Assembly: GCF_003002955.1 (NCBI RefSeq)
Contig: NZ_PVTJ01000001.1
Coordinates: 372,001-436,000 of the forward strand
Direction: 5' to 3'
DNA length: 64,000 nt
Origin: Glycomyces artemisiae
GTDB lineage: Bacteria > Actinomycetota > Actinomycetes > Mycobacteriales > Micromonosporaceae
Shown piece by piece: positions 52,454-60,266 of the stretch. A model generated the notes under the pieces. The model had not been told where the DNA came from and made no database searches. It saw only the letters and a program-made list of their open reading frames with translations. The position numbers were made by a program, and so were the translations under genes. How positions within the stretch are numbered: the stretch's first letter is position 1; every line of letters starts with the position of its first letter.

Positions 52454-53011
52454 GTGATTGACGACACCCTCCTCGAAGCCGAGGAGAAGATGGAGCGGGC
52501 CATCGAGCACGCCAAGGAGGAGTTCGCCGCGGTGCGCACCGGCCGCGCCTCGTCCGCCATGTTCAACCGGATCACCGTCGACTACTACGGTGCGCCCACC
52601 CCGATCCCGCAGGTCGCCTCGATCGCGATCCCCGAGCCGCGCATGGTCATCGTCAAGCCCTTCGACACCTCCCAGATGAAGGACATCGAGGACGCCATCC
52701 GCAACTCCAACCTCGGCGTCAACCCCTCGAACGAGGGCACCCAGCTGCGGCTGAACCTGCCCCCCATGACCGAGGAGCGGCGCCGCGAGATGATCAAGGT
52801 CGTCCGCACCAAGGGCGAGGACGCCAAGATCGCCATCCGCAACGTCCGCCGCAAGGCCAAGGACGAGATCGGCAAGGCCGTCAAGGACGGCGAGGTCTCC
52901 GAGGACGAGGGCCGCTCCGGTGAGAAGGAGCTCGACGACCTGACCGGCCGCTTCACCGGGCACGTCGACGAGCTCGTCGGCTCCAAAGAGTCAGAGCTGC
53001 TTGAGATCTGA
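52454..53011 (+). CDS. frr: ribosome recycling factor
   Basis: A 185-residue RRF: EEKMERAIEHAKEEFAAVRTGRASSAMFNRITVDYYG and NLGVNPSNEGTQLRLNLPPMTEERRREMIKVV are the family's helical and beta segments. GTG start at 52454 without a strong ribosome-binding site. The TGA overlaps the ATG of cdsA (TGATG), so cdsA is translated by re-initiation. Confidence 0.97.
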   Translation: MIDDTLLEAEEKMERAIEHAKEEFAAVRTGRASSAMFNRITVDYYGAPTPIPQVASIAIPEPRMVIVKPFDTSQMKDIEDAIRNSNLGVNPSNEGTQLRLNLPPMTEERRREMIKVVRTKGEDAKIAIRNVRRKAKDEIGKAVKDGEVSEDEGRSGEKELDDLTGRFTGHVDELVGSKESELLEI

Positions 53012-53940
53012 TGAGCACGATTCCCGACGGTCCGCCCGGCCGTCGCCCCCGCCCGTCGCTTGACGGCCCCGGGAGCGGGCCCGGCACCGCCGAGGCGGTC
53101 CCCGCGTCCCGGCCCAAGGCCGGACGCAACCTCCCCGTCGCCATCGGCGCCGGGCTCGGCATGGCCGCGGTCGTCATCGCCTCCGTGCTGATCCAGCCGG
53201 TCGCGTTCCTGGTCCTCGCGGTGATCGCCGTCGGCGTCGCCTGCTGGGAGACCGGCACCGCGATGCGCAAGGGCGGCAAGAACGTCCCGGTGATCCCGCT
53301 CGCGGCCGCCGGGGTGCTCATCGTGGTCCTCGCCTGGTTCGGCGGGGCCACCGGCCTGCTCCTGGGCACCGCCGTCAGCGTCGCCGCGCTGTACGTGTGG
53401 CGGCTCTCCGAGGGCGCCACCGGCTACCGCACCGACGTGCCCGCCGCGGCCCTCGTGCTCGTCCAGGTCCCGTTCCTGGCCGGGTTCGTGATGCTCCTGG
53501 CGACCTCCGAGGCCTCCGAGGCCCGCTGGATCGACGGCGCCGCCGCGCAGGTCCTCATCTACCTGTTCGCGGTCGTCATGTCCGACACCGGCGGGTACAC
53601 CGCCGGGGTGCTCTTCGGCCGCCACCAGATGACGCCGCGGATCAGCCCCAAGAAGTCCTGGGAGGGCCTGGCCGGGTCCGTCGTGGCCGCCGCGCTCGGC
53701 GCCTCGGTCACCCTCTGGCTGTTCTTCGGCGTGTCCTTCCCGCTGGGCGTGGCGTTCGGCGTGTGCGTCGCCCTTGCCGCTACGTTGGGGGACCTGTCGG
53801 TCTCGCTGCTGAAGCGGGACCTGGGCATCAAGGACATGAGCAATCTCATTCCCGGCCACGGCGGGGTGATGGACCGGCTCGACTCGATCCTCATGGTGGC
53901 CCCGGTGGCCTATGTGTGGTTCCGTTACCTGCTCGGGTGA
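53011..53940 (+). CDS. cdsA: phosphatidate cytidylyltransferase
   Basis: A 309-residue integral membrane enzyme with about eight hydrophobic spans after a Pro/Arg-rich cytoplasmic N-terminus. The CTP-transferase signature is split as SPKKSWEGLAGS and KDMSNLIPGHGGVMDRLDSIL. It makes CDP-diacylglycerol for phospholipids. Overlaps frr by one base of start/stop and belongs to that operon. Confidence 0.94.
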   Translation: MSTIPDGPPGRRPRPSLDGPGSGPGTAEAVPASRPKAGRNLPVAIGAGLGMAAVVIASVLIQPVAFLVLAVIAVGVACWETGTAMRKGGKNVPVIPLAAAGVLIVVLAWFGGATGLLLGTAVSVAALYVWRLSEGATGYRTDVPAAALVLVQVPFLAGFVMLLATSEASEARWIDGAAAQVLIYLFAVVMSDTGGYTAGVLFGRHQMTPRISPKKSWEGLAGSVVAAALGASVTLWLFFGVSFPLGVAFGVCVALAATLGDLSVSLLKRDLGIKDMSNLIPGHGGVMDRLDSILMVAPVAYVWFRYLLG

Positions 53941-54040
53941 TGTGTCCTGATTGGTGTATCCGGTGAAGGAGGGCCCGGGGTGAATTCGACGATCCGGGGT
54001 TGGCGGGCCGCGGGCCTGTCATGCGAGACTAGGTCGTGAC

Positions 54041-55189
54041 ATGTCTGTAGCACTCACGTTGACCGAACCGCGCCCCCGCAAGGCCGCGCCCCGGCACCTC
54101 GCCGACCTCGACCTGGCCGGGTGCCAGTCCGTCCTCTCCGAGATCGGGCAGCCCGCCTTCCGCGCCAAGCAGCTGCGCCAGCAGTACTTCGGCCGCCACG
54201 TCGGCGACGCCTCGCTCATGACCGACCTCCCCGCCGCCGCTCGCGAGGCCATCGGCGAGGCGCTGCTCCCGCGGCTCCTCGACCCGGTCCGCGTCGACTC
54301 GTGCGACGACGGGCAGACGGTCAAGGCCGTCTGGCGCCTGTACGACGGCGCGCTCGTCGAGTCCGTGATCATGGCCTACCCCGACCGGGTGACCGCCTGC
54401 GTGTCGTCGCAGGCCGGATGCGGCATGGCCTGCCCGTTCTGCGCCACCGGCCAGGGCGGCCTGACCCGCAACCTCACCACCGCCGAGATCGTCGACCAGG
54501 TGGTCGCCGCCGCACGCCTCGCCGAGGAGCGCGGCCTGGGCCGCCTGTCGAACATCGTCTTCATGGGCATGGGCGAGCCGCTCGCGAACTGGGCGCGCCT
54601 GAAGTCGGCGCTGCACCTCATCACGAAGCCGGTGCCCGACGGGATCGGGATCTCCGCCCGGAACGTCACCGTGTCCACCGTCGGCCTCGTGCCGACCATC
54701 GAGAAGCTCGCGCAGGAGGGCCTGCCGGTGCGGCTGGCCGTGTCCCTGCACGCGCCCGACGACGAGCTGCGCGACGAGCTCGTCCCCATCAACACCCGCT
54801 GGAAGGTCGCCGAGGTCCTCGGGGCGGCCTGGGAGTACGCTCGGGTGACGAAACGTCGCGTCTCGATCGAGTACGCGATGATCAGGGACGTGAACGACCA
54901 GGCGTGGCGGGCCGACCTGCTCGGGAGGCTCCTGAAGGGCCGACTGGTCCACGTCAACCTGATTCCCTTGAACCCCACGCCGGGGAGCCGGTGGGACGCG
55001 AGTCCCAAGCCGGTTGAGGCGGAGTTCGTGCGGCGGCTGCGCGATGCGGGCGTCTCCACGACGGTGCGCGATACGCGCGGCCAAGAGATCGACGGCGCTT
55101 GCGGGCAGCTGGCCGCTTCGGTACGGGAGGCCGGGACGCCCGGCCGCACCGCTGCCGAGCCGCCCGGCGCCTCCGGCGCCGCGGAGTAG
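54041..55189 (+). CDS. rlmN: dual-specificity rRNA/tRNA A2-methyltransferase
   Basis: A 382-residue radical SAM methyltransferase. [15 protein letters not shown] gives the CxxxCxxC iron-sulfur motif; [11 protein letters not shown] (GGEP-type) binds [21 protein letters not shown] is typical, and the two catalytic cysteines are C in the cluster region and GACGQL at the C-terminus. It methylates A2503 of 23S rRNA and A37 of tRNAs. The ATG may be leaderless: TAGGTC ends 5 nt before it. An Ala/Pro tail follows the core. Confidence 0.95.
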   Translation: MSVALTLTEPRPRKAAPRHLADLDLAGCQSVLSEIGQPAFRAKQLRQQYFGRHVGDASLMTDLPAAAREAIGEALLPRLLDPVRVDSCDDGQTVKAVWRLYDGALVESVIMAYPDRVTACVSSQAGCGMACPFCATGQGGLTRNLTTAEIVDQVVAAARLAEERGLGRLSNIVFMGMGEPLANWARLKSALHLITKPVPDGIGISARNVTVSTVGLVPTIEKLAQEGLPVRLAVSLHAPDDELRDELVPINTRWKVAEVLGAAWEYARVTKRRVSIEYAMIRDVNDQAWRADLLGRLLKGRLVHVNLIPLNPTPGSRWDASPKPVEAEFVRRLRDAGVSTTVRDTRGQEIDGACGQLAASVREAGTPGRTAAEPPGASGAAE

Positions 55190-55209
55190 GCGGAAAGGGT
55201 GGCTTGGTA

Positions 55210-57300
55210 GTGGCGAGTCATGGTGACCGGTTCCGGCGCCGGGCGTTGAGCCGGGGCTACAAGGTCGATGAGGTCGACGCGTTCCTTGACCGCGTCGAGG
55301 CGACGCTCGCCGGCGAGCCGGTGGGCAGTCCCGTCTCGGCGGACGAGGTCGACGATGTCGTCTTCAGGGTTCGCTTCGGCGGATACGACGAGTGGCAGGT
55401 GGACGTCTACCTCGACCGGGTCGCGCGGCAGCTCGCCGAACTGGAGGAGCGCGGCGTCCTCGGATCCGCCCCCGCCCCCGACTACGGCAAGCCCGAAGCC
55501 GCCGCCCAGGGCCGCGGCTTCGACGAGCCCCCGATGCAGCAGGGCCCCGGTTCGCGGCGCGCCCCCGAGACCCAGGCGACGCAGGTCATCCCCGCGCAGG
55601 AGATGATGGCCGCCCGCGAGATGGCCCCCCCGCCGCCCGCCCCCGAACCGGTCGGCCGCGGCCGCGGCCCCGTCAGGGCCGCCGCGGCCCCGCCCGACGA
55701 CGAGGGCTTCGGCGACCTCCGCGGCGGCGGTGACGACGAGGGCTTCGGCTTCCTCGCCGGTCCTCCCGGCGACGACTACGACGACCCGTTCGCCAAGCGC
55801 GGCGGCGCCCCCCGCGGCGGCCAGGACTTCGGCGGCCCGGGCGGGCGCGGCGACTTCGGCGGGCCGCAGAACGACTTCGGTCCGCGCGACGATTTCGGCG
55901 GCCCCCAGAACGACTTCGCGCCCCAGCGGGACGACTTCGGCCCCGGCCCGGGCGACTTCGGCCCTGGACCTCGGGACGACTTCGGCCCTGGACCCCGCGA
56001 CGACTTCGGCCGCGACGACTTCGCCCAGCAGCGGGGCCCGGGCGGCGCCAACGGCTACGGCCCCCGCGGCGGCGCCCCCGAGCCGGGCGTCTACGGCGGC
56101 GGTCCCAGCGGCGGCGGCGAGTACGGCTCGCCGCGCGGCGACTTCGCGCCCCCGCCGCAGGCCGGTCCGCGCGCGGGCGGCCACGACGGCCCCCAGGCCG
56201 GGCCCCCGCACGGCGCCACCGAGCAGCTCCCGCTCCAGTCCGACCCGCGGCGCGGCGGCTTCGGCCCCGCCGACCAGCCGGGCGTGTACGGACAGGGCCC
56301 GCGGCGCGGCGCCCCCGAGCCCGCCCCCGGGTTCGGCGCGGCCTACGACGACGAGTTCAGCGACACCGGCAGCCGCCGCGCGGCCCCGCCGCACCAGTCG
56401 CCGATGCAGCAGTCCCCGATGGGCCAGCCGCCGCACCAGACCGGCGCGATCCCGCGCGCCGACCGGTACGGCCAGCCCGAACCCGAGCCCATGCCGCCCG
56501 CGGCCCCGACCCAGGCGATTCCGCAGAGCCTGGTCCCGGGCATGCAGCAGGGCGGCCCGATGGGCCGTCCCGAACCGCAGCAGCCCGAGCCCTACGGGGC
56601 CCCGAGGGGCCGCGAGTACGGGCAGCAGGGCGGATTCGGCTCCCCGCCGCAGCCCGAGGACACCGGGTACGGCCGCCGCGGCGGCGTCCCCAGCCCGCCC
56701 GTCCAGGGCGGCTTCGGGTCCCCGCATGAACCCACCGGCGGGTTCGGCTCGCCGCACGAGCCCACGGGCGGTTTCGACCGCGGGCCGCAGCAGCACGAGC
56801 CCACGGGCGGTTTCGGGGGGCCCGTCGGCCCGCCGCCCGGCCCCGACCCGTCCGCCTTCGGAGCGCCCGCCGGCGGACCCGCAGGTCCGCCCCCCGGGCC
56901 CGGCCCGCGCGGCGCGGCCACCCCGCCGGACTTCGGCCGCCGCAACCCCTACGAGGGCCGCGGTTTCGAGGCGCCCAGCCGCCACGGCCGCGAAGAGATG
57001 ACCACGGAGATGCGGGCGTCGGACTCCCCCTTCACGCCCGACGACGTGCAGCGCCTCGAACAGCTCCGCCGCGCCTTCCAGCCGCGGCGCTTCGGCTCCG
57101 GGTACGACCCGAGCCAGGTGGACCAGATGTTCGACGCCGTCTCCGCGGCGATGACCGGCCGCAACCCGGTCCCGCTCTCCGACCGCGAACTCGACACCAG
57201 CCAGTTCTCGCTCGTCCAGGGCGGCTACTTCGAGGCCGAAGTGGACTCCGCGCTCCGCGAGGTCCGCGAGATGTTCGCCCGCCGCGGCATGATGCACTGA
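55210..57300 (+). CDS. DivIVA-repeat protein with long Gly/Pro/Asp-rich linker
   Basis: A 696-residue protein with DivIVA-type repeats at both ends. The N-terminal pair (about 8-33 and 50-76) reads FRRRALSRGYKVDEVDAFLDRV and VVFRVRFGGYDEWQVDVYLDRV; the C-terminal pair (about 623-648 and 666-690) reads FQPRRFGSGYDPSQVDQMFDAV and FSLVQGGYFEAEVDSALREV. All share a GY-xxxx-VD core. Between them lie ~540 residues of low complexity with DDFGPGPRDDFGPG and EPTGGFGSPH repeats. Such repeats bind curved polar membrane, so the protein may tie two sites through a flexible, possibly phase-separating linker. GTG start after AAAGGG; TTG at 55204 is an alternative. Confidence 0.82.
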   Translation: MASHGDRFRRRALSRGYKVDEVDAFLDRVEATLAGEPVGSPVSADEVDDVVFRVRFGGYDEWQVDVYLDRVARQLAELEERGVLGSAPAPDYGKPEAAAQGRGFDEPPMQQGPGSRRAPETQATQVIPAQEMMAAREMAPPPPAPEPVGRGRGPVRAAAAPPDDEGFGDLRGGGDDEGFGFLAGPPGDDYDDPFAKRGGAPRGGQDFGGPGGRGDFGGPQNDFGPRDDFGGPQNDFAPQRDDFGPGPGDFGPGPRDDFGPGPRDDFGRDDFAQQRGPGGANGYGPRGGAPEPGVYGGGPSGGGEYGSPRGDFAPPPQAGPRAGGHDGPQAGPPHGATEQLPLQSDPRRGGFGPADQPGVYGQGPRRGAPEPAPGFGAAYDDEFSDTGSRRAAPPHQSPMQQSPMGQPPHQTGAIPRADRYGQPEPEPMPPAAPTQAIPQSLVPGMQQGGPMGRPEPQQPEPYGAPRGREYGQQGGFGSPPQPEDTGYGRRGGVPSPPVQGGFGSPHEPTGGFGSPHEPTGGFDRGPQQHEPTGGFGGPVGPPPGPDPSAFGAPAGGPAGPPPGPGPRGAATPPDFGRRNPYEGRGFEAPSRHGREEMTTEMRASDSPFTPDDVQRLEQLRRAFQPRRFGSGYDPSQVDQMFDAVSAAMTGRNPVPLSDRELDTSQFSLVQGGYFEAEVDSALREVREMFARRGMMH

Positions 57301-57312
57301 GACGCAACGGAA

Positions 57313-57348
57313 AAGGGGGCGGGGCCGCGTTCGCGGCCCCGCCCCCTT
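57313..57348. terminator. bidirectional terminator between convergent genes
   Basis: A 17-bp perfect stem of AAGGGGGCGGGGCCGCG and its complement with a TT turn, between the DivIVA gene and the small membrane protein. Confidence 0.9.
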
Positions 57349-57362
57349 CGTTCAGCGCTCGC

Positions 57363-57581
57363 TCAGCGCAGGCCCGCCTTGACGAGCCACACGTCGGTGA
57401 CGATGACGGCCAGCAGCACGGTGACCGTGATGAGGATGAAGGCGTCCTCGACCCAGCCCTGGTGGTTGCCGAACAGGTACGCCAGGTTGATGACGATGCC
57501 GGCGGTCAGCGCGGAGTAGAGGGCCTTGCGGCTGGTGGGCTTGCGCTGATCGGGCGAGAGAATCTGCTCTTCGGCAGCCAT
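57363..57581 (-). CDS. small two-span membrane protein (DUF2631-like)
   Basis: A 72-residue protein with two predicted membrane helices (ALYSALTAGIVINLAYLFG and AFILITVTVLLAVIVTDVWL) joined by NHQGWVED, plus a charged start MAAEEQILSPDQRKPTS. The layout and GNHQGWVED recall the actinobacterial DUF2631 family, which is often near rlmN. ATG at 57581 with GGAGGAA. Role unknown. Confidence 0.72.
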   Translation of the reverse strand: MAAEEQILSPDQRKPTSRKALYSALTAGIVINLAYLFGNHQGWVEDAFILITVTVLLAVIVTDVWLVKAGLR

Positions 57582-57710
57582 GCTGGTTCCTCCAACCGTT
57601 CGTTTGATCCCGCACAGTCTCCCACGCCACAAGGACCAACGTCCCGGCCCCGCCGGAGCTGTGACTTGTAGTCTGGACGCGTCCTCGTCCCCATGTCCGG
57701 AAGGGTAACC

Positions 57711-59279
57711 GTGCGAATCACCGGTACCGGCCACGCCAGCATGTTCATCGAGACCGCCGCGGGAACGATCCTGTGCGACCCCTGGGTGAACCCCGCGTAC
57801 TTCGCGTCGTGGTTCCCCTTCCCCGACAACTCGCAGCTCGACTGGGACGCGCTGGGCCGGGCCGACTACCTGTACGTCTCGCACCTGCACCGGGACCACT
57901 TCGACGAGGAGAACCTCACGAAGCACATCAGCAAGGACACCACGGTCCTGCTGCCGGAGTACCCCACCTCCGAACTGGAGTCCGAGCTGCGCGCCCTGGG
58001 CTTCCACAAGTTCATCAAGACCGTGTCCGAGGAGATCGTGGAGCTCCCCGGCGGCGTCAAGGTCATGATCCAGGCCCTCACCAGCCCCACGGACGGCCCC
58101 ATCGGCGACTCGTCGCTGTGGGTCGAGGACGCCGACGGCACGCGCCTGCTCAACCAGAACGACGCCCGCCCCACCGACATGAGCGTCTTCCTCAAGCACG
58201 GCAGGATCCACGCCCACCTGCTCCAGTTCTCCGGCGCGATCTGGTTCCCGATGGTCTACGAGCTGCCCGACAACGCCAAGCGCGCCTTCGGGAAGCAGAA
58301 GCGCGAGCGCGGCTTCGACCGCTCGCTGCGCTACATCGACGACGTCAAGGGCGACTGGGTCTTCCCCATCGCCGGGCCGCCCTGCTTCCTCGACGACGAG
58401 CTGTACCAGTTCAACGACGTGTTCGGCGACGAGGGGAACATCTTCCCCGACCAGATGTCGTACGTCCAATGGCTGGAGCAGCAGGGGCACGACAAGAACA
58501 TCATCCTGCTGCCCGGGTCCGTGGCCGAGGTCTTCGCCGACGGGCGGGGCTCGGTCGAGCACCCTGTGGACGACATCAAGCAGTGGTTCGAGAACAAGAA
58601 GCAGCACCTCGACGAGTTCAAGGAGCGGATGCAGCCGCGCATCGCCGCGGAGAAGGCGTCCTGGTCCCACCCCGAGATCGACGTCCTGGAGACCCTCCGC
58701 GAGCGCATCCAGCCGCTCATGGAGTCCGCCGAGCACATCGCCACCGGTATCGGCGGCCCCGTGCGCTTCGACCTGACCGCGCCGGACTCCGACGAGGTCG
58801 TCGAGTCGATCGTCTTCGACTTCCTGGAGCGCAAGATCCACCCCGACGACGGGGGGAAGGTCCGCTACCGGTTCCGCACCGAGCGGCGCCTCATCGAGCA
58901 CCTGCTCCACATCCGTGAGGTCGACTGGGTCAACTCGCTGTTCCTGTCGTGCCGCTTCACCGCCGCGCGCATCGGCCAGTACAACGAGTACGTGTACGCG
59001 TTCTTCAAGTGCCTCAGCGAGGAGCGCCTCCAGTACGCCGAGGGCTGGTACGCCGAGCAGCGCCCCGACGACGAGGACATCACCATGAACGGGTGGCAGC
59101 TCCAGCGCCGCTGCCCGCACCTCAAGGCCGACCTGTCGGTGTTCGGCAAGATCGAGGAGGGCGTCCTCACCTGCCAGATGCACGGCTGGAAGTGGAACCT
59201 CAAGTCCGGCAAGTGCATGACCTCCGTCGGGCACGACATCCGCTCCTGCCCGGCCGACGAGGCGCCCGCCGCCTCCTAG
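57711..59279 (+). CDS. metallo-beta-lactamase fold / Rieske [2Fe-2S] fusion protein
   Basis: A 522-residue fusion. The N-terminal MBL domain has GTGHASMFIETAAGTILCDPW and the zinc motif SHLHRDHFD (HxHxDH). The middle ~250 residues (WLEQQGHDKNIILLPGSVAEVF onwards) are a helical region. The C-terminal Rieske domain has RRCPHLKADL and CQMHGWKWNL, the CxH and CxxH cluster ligands. This order resembles CMP-sialic-acid hydroxylase-like proteins, which use the cluster to feed an iron or zinc site. GTG at 57711 has GGAAGGG; the ATG six codons earlier has none. Substrate unknown. Confidence 0.82.
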   Translation: MRITGTGHASMFIETAAGTILCDPWVNPAYFASWFPFPDNSQLDWDALGRADYLYVSHLHRDHFDEENLTKHISKDTTVLLPEYPTSELESELRALGFHKFIKTVSEEIVELPGGVKVMIQALTSPTDGPIGDSSLWVEDADGTRLLNQNDARPTDMSVFLKHGRIHAHLLQFSGAIWFPMVYELPDNAKRAFGKQKRERGFDRSLRYIDDVKGDWVFPIAGPPCFLDDELYQFNDVFGDEGNIFPDQMSYVQWLEQQGHDKNIILLPGSVAEVFADGRGSVEHPVDDIKQWFENKKQHLDEFKERMQPRIAAEKASWSHPEIDVLETLRERIQPLMESAEHIATGIGGPVRFDLTAPDSDEVVESIVFDFLERKIHPDDGGKVRYRFRTERRLIEHLLHIREVDWVNSLFLSCRFTAARIGQYNEYVYAFFKCLSEERLQYAEGWYAEQRPDDEDITMNGWQLQRRCPHLKADLSVFGKIEEGVLTCQMHGWKWNLKSGKCMTSVGHDIRSCPADEAPAAS

Positions 59280-59290
59280 GACGAGAACCC

Positions 59291-59321
59291 AAGGGCCGGA
59301 ACGCATCGCGCTCCGGCCCTT
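59291..59321. terminator. hairpin between convergent genes
   Basis: Perfect 10-bp arms AAGGGCCGGA and TCCGGCCCTT between the MBL/Rieske gene and the TetR gene. Confidence 0.8.
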
Positions 59322-59325
59322 CGCG

Positions 59326-60096
59326 CTACCCCTCGATGCCGAAGTCGTGCATCATCGCCACGATCTGCGTCTTGTAGAACTCGTCGATGTTCTCCTGCAC
59401 CGGCAGGGACCCGAACGCCTCCATGACGACCAGCCCGAACACCCGCACCCATGCCGACGTGAACGTGAAGATCCACGACAGCGGCAGCGGCTCGCCCACG
59501 ATGAACACCGAGCACTTGTCCGTCAGCTCGCGCTGGAGGTCCTCGGAGATCTCCGGCATCTCGACCGGCCCGGCCGCGGGCAGCTCGCCGGTCTCGGTCT
59601 TGCGGTAGAACGCGGCCATCTCGCGCCCGCACAGCTGCGAGTGCTCCAGGGACTTCAGGGTCACCGGGTCGACGTTCTCGGGGGACTGCTCCAGGCGCAC
59701 GCCGTTGATCCCCATGGCGCTGTTGGACTCCGGGTAGGAGATCATCAGCTCGAACTCGCGCCGGTTGCCCACGGCCCAGGCCCGGAACGCCCAGATCCAG
59801 GACTTCATCCGTTCGAGGTGCGCGTCGGGCGGGGAGGCGTCCATCGCCTTCCTGGTCTCGGCGATAAGTTCGTCGTAGAGGTCGCAGCAGATGGCGACGA
59901 GCAGCGCGTCGAGGTTGTCGAAGTACCGGTAGAGGGCCGCCGGGGTGACTCCCACCTCCCGTGCGATGGCGCGGAGGGAGATCCCGCTCGGACCGTGCTC
60001 CTGGAGCTGGCGCCGGGCGCTCGCCTTGATCTCGGCGATGGTCTCCGCCCGCATGCGCTCGCGGCGGGTCGGGCCACCCGCGGTGTTGGAAGTCAC
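59326..60096 (-). CDS. TetR-family regulator, probable repressor of the MMPL gene
   Basis: A 256-residue TetR protein: IAEIKASARRQLQEHGPSGISLRAIAREVGVTPAALYRYFDNLDALLVAI is the DNA-binding domain. The long C-terminal domain has RAWAVGNRREFELMISYPESN (WHG-type) and SWIFTFTSAWVRVFGLVVMEAFG. GTG start with AGAGGAGA. It is divergent from the MMPL transporter and the space between holds two inverted AACGGCGTT sites, a standard repressor/exporter pair. Confidence 0.9.
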   Translation of the reverse strand: MTSNTAGGPTRRERMRAETIAEIKASARRQLQEHGPSGISLRAIAREVGVTPAALYRYFDNLDALLVAICCDLYDELIAETRKAMDASPPDAHLERMKSWIWAFRAWAVGNRREFELMISYPESNSAMGINGVRLEQSPENVDPVTLKSLEHSQLCGREMAAFYRKTETGELPAAGPVEMPEISEDLQRELTDKCSVFIVGEPLPLSWIFTFTSAWVRVFGLVVMEAFGSLPVQENIDEFYKTQIVAMMHDFGIEG

Positions 60097-60119
60097 TGCT
60101 CTCCTCTGTTTACGATTCA

Positions 60120-60171
60120 GTTAACGGCGTTGACTCTATGAGGGGCGTTCATTAGAGTAAACGGCGTTAGC
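60120..60171. promoter_or_regulatory. paired TetR operators
   Basis: Two 17-bp sites around AACGGCGTT (60123-60131 and 60160-60168), inverted relative to each other with 14 of 17 bases matching, about 37 bp centre to centre. They lie between the tetR start and the MMPL leader. Confidence 0.7.
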
Positions 60172-60266
60172 TAAATTATCGACGCTTACCATCGTACCGC
60201 CGGGTCGCGCTTCGGCACCAGCGGTCGCAGCCTCCCTCTCCGTTGAACACCCATAGGAGAAACCTC

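Noticed and set aside
55920-56830. Direct DNA repeats in the DivIVA gene considered as CRISPR or a mobile repeat
   Set aside because: Repeats are in frame, short and unequal (DFGPG and EPTGGF units) without spacers, so they are coding repeats.
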